Part shown: positions 59,701-64,000 of the stretch, one piece after another
Layout of the letters: each line of letters opens with the position of its first letter
Numbering within the stretch: position 1 is the first letter of the stretch
Translations under genes and position numbers: made by a program
Origin: Eupeodes corollae
Taxonomy: Eukaryota; Arthropoda; Insecta; Diptera; Syrphidae
DNA: 64,000 nucleotides
Assembly (NCBI RefSeq): GCF_945859685.1
Contig: NC_079147.1
Location: 69,656,946 to 69,720,945 of the forward strand
Direction: 5' to 3'
The notes under the pieces: model-generated
The model's input: the letters and a program-made list of their open reading frames with translations, nothing else
The model's database searches: none
What the model was told of the DNA's origin: nothing

Positions 59701-59924
59701 TTACTGTTTAAAGTAAAAATAGATGGTCAACATTAATTTTTATAATAATTTTTTAAAACAATGAAAAAATGGAGTGCCCAAAAAAATGTTGGGTAATTTA
59801 TATTTTAAAAATAATATCCCACATCGATCATATTAATTCATTCACTATAACTCTAATCCGAGGTGAAAACCCTCAGGCGCTTAACTATATTTATTTGATC
59901 GATATTCCAGTCCATATAACCTAA

Positions 59925-60594
59925 TGGTTGGATATTATTTCATGCAATTGTTGACCTTGACTGCGCCTCAAATGGTCCATCCGATTAGTCCAATCTTGGT
60001 ATACTCTTTTCAATGATGCCACCAGCCCTAAACTGCACCAAACTGTGACTGGCAATGCTTCTGGCGTACCCAATGAGCCAAAAATGAGCTTCGTTGCTGA
60101 ACACAATTTTTCGGTAAAAAAATGGATCTTCGGCCAACTTTTCAAGAGCCCATTCACCAAAAATCGTTCGGCTTCAATTCTTGCATGTATTTTGCAAAAA
60201 TCCTTCCGCAAAAAAAGGTCCAATTTCTGCGAACGGCTTCGAATCGATAATTGATGGTCATCATTAACACTAGCCGATACAGCTGCGATATTTTCTTCAG
60301 TTCTGCGTAAGCGTGTTGGTGGTTTAATATCCAACAATTTAAATGCGAAATTTATTCACAATAGCCGCTTCAGTGGGTCTATTAAACTAACCATAAAATG
60401 GAAGAAGCGCGCGATGAACTTTCTTAACAGAGCACGCATTTTGATATTAAAATTCAATAATTTGCAAGATTTGCTCCTTTGTAAGGCGATTCATTTGTTA
60501 ATAATAGACAAAGATGTTGGACAGGGAAACAAAACATGAAACAGCTGTTTAAACCAGTCTTGCCAAAAAGATAATAGCTAAAAATCACCCTTTA
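59925..60594 (-). pseudogene. Internally deleted mariner transposase
   Basis: The minus-strand start MNRLTKEQILQIIEF lies at 60493. It continues through LDIKPPTRLRRTEENIAAVS and SVNDDHQLSIRSRSQKLDLF, then SWPKIHFFTEKLCSATKLIF (where FSDEAHF is expected) and GTPEALPVTVWCSLGLVAS. It then jumps to LKRVYQDWTNRMDHLRRSQG. The second and third catalytic Asp are deleted. The right end at about 60580-60594 has AAAAATCACCCTTTA, the same inverted repeat as the element at 12936, but the left inverted repeat is not visible. Confidence 0.8.
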
Positions 60595-60659
60595 TAACTA
60601 GGAAATAAACATACAAATTCAATAACTTAAACAATAAAAGATAAAACTCACATACAAAA

Positions 60660-61150
60660 TTAAGCACAAAACAAATACAACTTTGGCTCGGAACATTGTA
60701 CCTGCTGGCTACGCTCTGACAGAATGTTCATTAATTTTTCTTGAAATATTGAATTTTTTCCTATTTGAGCATTAAGTAATTCCAATGTATCCCTTTCCTT
60801 TAGGCGGTTAGGATTACTAGCTGCTATAAACGGGGTTAAATTTCTGCATTTCATAGGAATAACATTACGTATACAGTATAATTTTAACAAAATTTCAAGA
60901 AACCAACCATTTTGACTTTTGTACAGGGTTATTTTCCAGGGATTGCTGTGAAAAATCTTCTAATTTGTAGTGAGATCCTATGGATGGTGCTGCTGCTGCC
61001 GACGCCGATGCAACGATTGATTTGTTTCGGCTGTTTATGGTTTTAAGGATGAACTCCCAAGAGAAGGGCACTTCTTCCGGATACTGCCTTCAAAATCTAA
61101 TTCAGCTCAATTATTTTCTTCTCATTCTCCTTAATTTTGACTTCATGGAT
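60660..61150 (-). pseudogene. Coding-like remnant, function unknown
   Basis: Two minus-strand frames look protein-like. The upstream one has WEFILKTINSRNKSIVASAS, then AAAAPSIGSHYKLEDFSQQS. The downstream one (60660-60890) has RNLTPFIAASNPNRLKERDT, then LELLNAQIGKNSIFQEKLMN and ILSERSQQ. The second is helical and charged, like the C-terminal tails of MADF or Myb/SANT proteins carried by transposons, but I cannot name it. It lies between a dead mariner and a family A copy. A small host pseudogene is the alternative. Confidence 0.3.
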
Positions 61151-61167
61151 TGGTGGGAAAACACAAA

Positions 61168-62040
61168 AACAACCTGGGATGCGACCCACACTGATGATAA
61201 CTTCCCATCCCGTCTGTCGATTTTTCTTGCTTAACACAAAATGTTCATACCAATATTTTATGTGAGATTAATAATTTGAAGTCAATATTTTCCATGAGTC
61301 GAAAATAATTTCTTATCAGTTTTTCCTTTTTTAGGTTTTCGTGTTTTTTTTTTAAAGTTGGTAGTTGAATTTTTCTAGAAATTAACTAAAAATTTAAAAC
61401 AGTACTTGCATTTGATGACATAGTTTGATTTCAAAGTCTATTTTTTAATGAAATTTTTGGTCAAAAACCAATTTTAGTAGCATTTCTTGAGACTTTGTAT
61501 TTCTTATAAAAACAAATACCTTTATTTATTCAGGAGATATCAACAATAGAAAATCAACTTTTACCCATTTTGCAGGCTATTTTTTGTAGTTGATTATTTT
61601 TATGAAAAAAGTGACTGTTGGATTTGTAATAAATGAAATTTATTTAAAGCCAATATCATTAATTTTTAAGAAGATATTTAAGTCGCATATCAATTTTTAC
61701 CAACTCTAAGTAATATTTTTGTCTTAGGTTTTTAATTTTGTTTGTAAAAAAACTGTCAGTTCGATTTTTCTCAAAATTTTATTAGATGTCAAAAAGTTAT
61801 TCTTCGTTAATTAATTTTGGAGATAAAATATTTGTTTGGTTATAAAATATTCAAAGTGCCATTATTTTGTTAGTATAATTCTTCTCAAAATTTTATTAGT
61901 ATGGTAACTGGTTCTTAAGATATGGACGAAGAAATAAAGCTTCTCGTACGTACGTACATGCGCACGCACAGACATCTCTCTAAAAATATTTTATTTAGAC
62001 AATAGTGACCTTGAAAAGTCGAAAAATAACAATATTTTTC
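61168..62040 (+). repeat. Family A non-coding repeat, left arm of a second inverted pair
   Basis: Starts AAAACAACCTGGGATGCGAC and includes a small duplication (ACTGATGATAACTTCCCATC). It ends in the right block (CGTACGTACGTACATGCGCA, CAGACATCTCTCTAAAAATA, GTGACCTTGAAAAGTCG). It is shorter than other copies because several internal subunits are missing. Confidence 0.78.
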
Positions 62041-64000
62041 TAAATCAATGAGTTTCAAAATACTTTTCTTGTTGGCCATATCTCAAGAACTAGTAGAGAT
62101 ATCAACTTAAAATAATTTGTTCAAAAATAATTACATGTAAAGATGCAGAAATGACTTTAAAAAAATATTAAGTGGGTGTTTTTTACTATACATACTTACC
62201 TGGACCTGGGCCTCAACCAACATGCGTCTCCAGCCAGCTCGGCCCCTAGCTAGCTGTCTCCAGTTTCGCACGCCAAGTTGGTTGAGGTCTTCACCCACCT
62301 GAGTCTCGTTCTTCCCCTACTACGCCGCGCCGCGCCGTCCCTCGGGATTGGATTCGAATCCCTTCCGGTCTGGAGCGTTGATGTCCATTCGCTCTACATG
62401 AAATAGCCATCTAAGCCGTTGGACTTTAATTCTGCTAAATAGGTCAGTGTCGCTGTACAGCCCGTACAGTTCGTCGTTATATTTCTCCTCCATTCTCCAT
62501 CTATGCATTCGGGACCAAAAATCACCTGAAGAACTTTTCTTTCGAAGCATCCTAAGAAGCTCTTAACTTTCATTGGCAGGATCCAGGCCTCAGCGCCATT
62601 AATGAGAACCGGAATGATGAGTGTCTTATAGATGGTGGTTTTAGATGCTCGACAGAAAACTTTACTTTTCAATTGCCTTCTAAGGCTAAAGAAGCTGCGA
62701 TTTTCAAGAGTTATTCTTCGTTTGATTTCAGCGCTTGTGTAATTGTCTGAGTTTATAGCGGTGCCTAGGTACACAAAGTCTTCAACTATATTAAAGTAAT
62801 AGCAGTGTATGGTGATGTTTTGTCCAAGGTGTCGTTGTTCAGTTTCCTTATTTGATGGCAGAATATTCTTGGTCTTGCCCTCATTGATCACTAAACCCAT
62901 CTTCTTCGCTTCCGTCGCAATGTTCAAAAACGCTCCACTGACATCACGCTTCGATTTTCCAAATATATCAATATCATTTGCGTATCCAAGTAATTGGATG
63001 CAACTTTGGAAGATTGTGCCTCTAGTGTTGACGGTTGAGTTTTGCACAATTCTTTCCAGATCGATATTGAAGAAGTCGCATGACAGTGCATCGCCTTGTC
63101 TAAAACCTTTTTTGACATCAAATGCATCAGTGAGATCTTTTCCGACCTTGATAGAGCAGCGTGCATTCTCCATCGTCATTCTGCACAAACGGATAAGTTT
63201 GACAGGGATGCCAAAACTAGACATTGCTCTGTAGAGCTCTTCCCTATAGATGCTGCCATACCCGGCTTTGAAATCGATAAAGAGGTGGTGGGTATCGATT
63301 TGAAGCTCCTGGCTTTTTTCCTAGATCTGCCGTAGTGCGAATATTTGGTCGATAGTGGACCTTCCTGTTTTGAAGCCACACTGATAAGGACGCTAACATA
63401 ATTTTGATTATTATATCAATTTAAGAACAAGTGAGCTCAAATATCTCCTAAACCAACAAATCTAGCGGTTTCTATCAATATTTAATATTATTCATTGTGA
63501 TGTTTAACCAAATTGATATTAATTGCAAATATATTGAACTTGCCATTTTTTGTAAATTAAAATAACTGAAAAAATGATATTGTTTCAAAAGAAAGGTTAT
63601 ACATCGAATAATAAAGTTTTTGCCATTTTCTTATATTTTTAGAATAATACAAATGGCAAATAAAAAAAATATAACACATAATTTATAAAAACTTGTTTTT
63701 CGATTTAAATATCTTAATAAATTAAGTTTCTGAATTCAAAACTATCGCATTCTATGTAAAACGTTTTTGGTCATTTAAGTTTATTTATTCAGAAAAATAA
63801 TAGGCATTTTTAACAACAATTAAAGACATTGAAGTAGTCCTACCAAAAATTGGTTAGATTTGATTTTCGACTAAAATATATCTGGAAAAAAATGGTACTT
63901 ATTTCATCACTTGCCAAATATTGTTGTTCATTAAACTTTTACTTAACTTTTAAGAAAAATTAAATTGGCAACTTTTTAATACCTACAAAAATGGTTTTCG
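62041..64000 (-). repeat. Family A copy in reverse, holding LINE copy D, running off the window
   Basis: At 62070-62195 the + strand shows the family A right block in reverse (GCCATATCTCAAGAACTAGT, GATGCAGAAATGACTTTAAA, GTGTTTTTTACTATA). After LINE copy D the reverse sequence resumes with AAATATCTCCTAAACCAACA and TAGCGGTTTCTATC, followed by ACTGAAAAAATG. It reaches the family's left part (GGCAACTTTTTAATACCTAC) at the window edge. It faces 61168-62040 tail to tail. Confidence 0.7.
62198..63392 (-). mobile_element. TAAG-tailed LINE, copy D (5' truncated)
   Basis: The minus-strand frame of 276 codons (62394-63224) is the longest open piece of this LINE in the window. It holds MSSFGIPVKLIRLCRMTMEN, GKDLTDAFDVKKGFRQGDAL, LLGYANDIDIFGKSKRDVSG, TKNILPSNKETEQRHLGQNI, DFVYLGTAINSDNYTSAEIK and TIYKTLIIPVLINGAEAWIL. 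The catalytic YADD is changed to YAND, so this copy could not copy RNA even if the frame were whole. The 3' end has lost most of the TAAG tail. Similar ACTATACATA and CGCTAACATA at the two junctions may be a decayed target duplication in the family A host copy. Confidence 0.87.

Overview
This is a stretch of AT-rich eukaryotic nuclear DNA, almost certainly from an arthropod and most likely a fly (Diptera). The evidence is the mix of transposable elements: DD41D mariners, a PIF/Harbinger element with its own Myb/SANT partner, a Helitron, a Transib/RAG1-like fossil, APE-type LINEs with a TAAG-repeat tail, jockey/CR1-like LINEs and a tRNA-derived SINE. No bacterial-type operon, rRNA gene or CRISPR array is present. 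No complete host protein-coding gene is visible. The best host candidate is a short 5' exon at about 2701-2795 ending in a GTAAGT splice donor. If it is real, the other 61 kb on the + strand would be a large, transposon-filled first intron or intergenic DNA.

Layout. 0.5-2.8 kb: non-repetitive, UTR-like DNA with a possible promoter and donor site. 3.9-11.6 kb: a SINE, a pair of 283-bp direct repeats, three copies of an unclassified AT-rich non-coding repeat (called family A here) and two small MITEs with 5-bp target duplications. 12.9-14.2 kb: a nearly intact mariner with terminal inverted repeats, TA duplication and one frameshift. 15.6-17.5 kb: a family A copy holding an inverted mini-copy of itself and a LINE fragment. 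21.1-25.2 kb: a PIF/Harbinger element with two convergent genes and a SINE inside. 26.4-29.6 kb: tandem and inverted family A copies forming a near-palindrome with arms of about 0.9 kb. 29.6-31.8 kb: non-repetitive sequence. 31.8-33.3 kb: a collapsed Helitron followed by a telomere-like CCTAA tract. 33.35-34.83 kb: a degenerate mariner split by a SINE. 35-36.3 kb: a LINE reverse-transcriptase fossil. 38.1-43.6 kb: a second LINE fossil split by a SINE, then a TAAG-tailed LINE inserted in a Transib-like transposase. 44-49.9 kb: an internally deleted mariner, and another mariner split by a TAAG-tailed LINE with a clear 11-bp target duplication. 52.4-55.4 kb: the longest TAAG-tailed LINE copy, with a perfect 204-bp tandem duplication at its 5' end. 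56.5-64 kb: deleted mariners, more family A copies (a second tail-to-tail inverted pair) and a last LINE copy.

The genes here are transposon genes, almost all broken. They describe a history of insertion into insertion rather than a working pathway. The parts most likely to be undescribed are family A, the tRNA-Asp-like SINE, the GAGCCC-ended MITE and the large inverted repeats.
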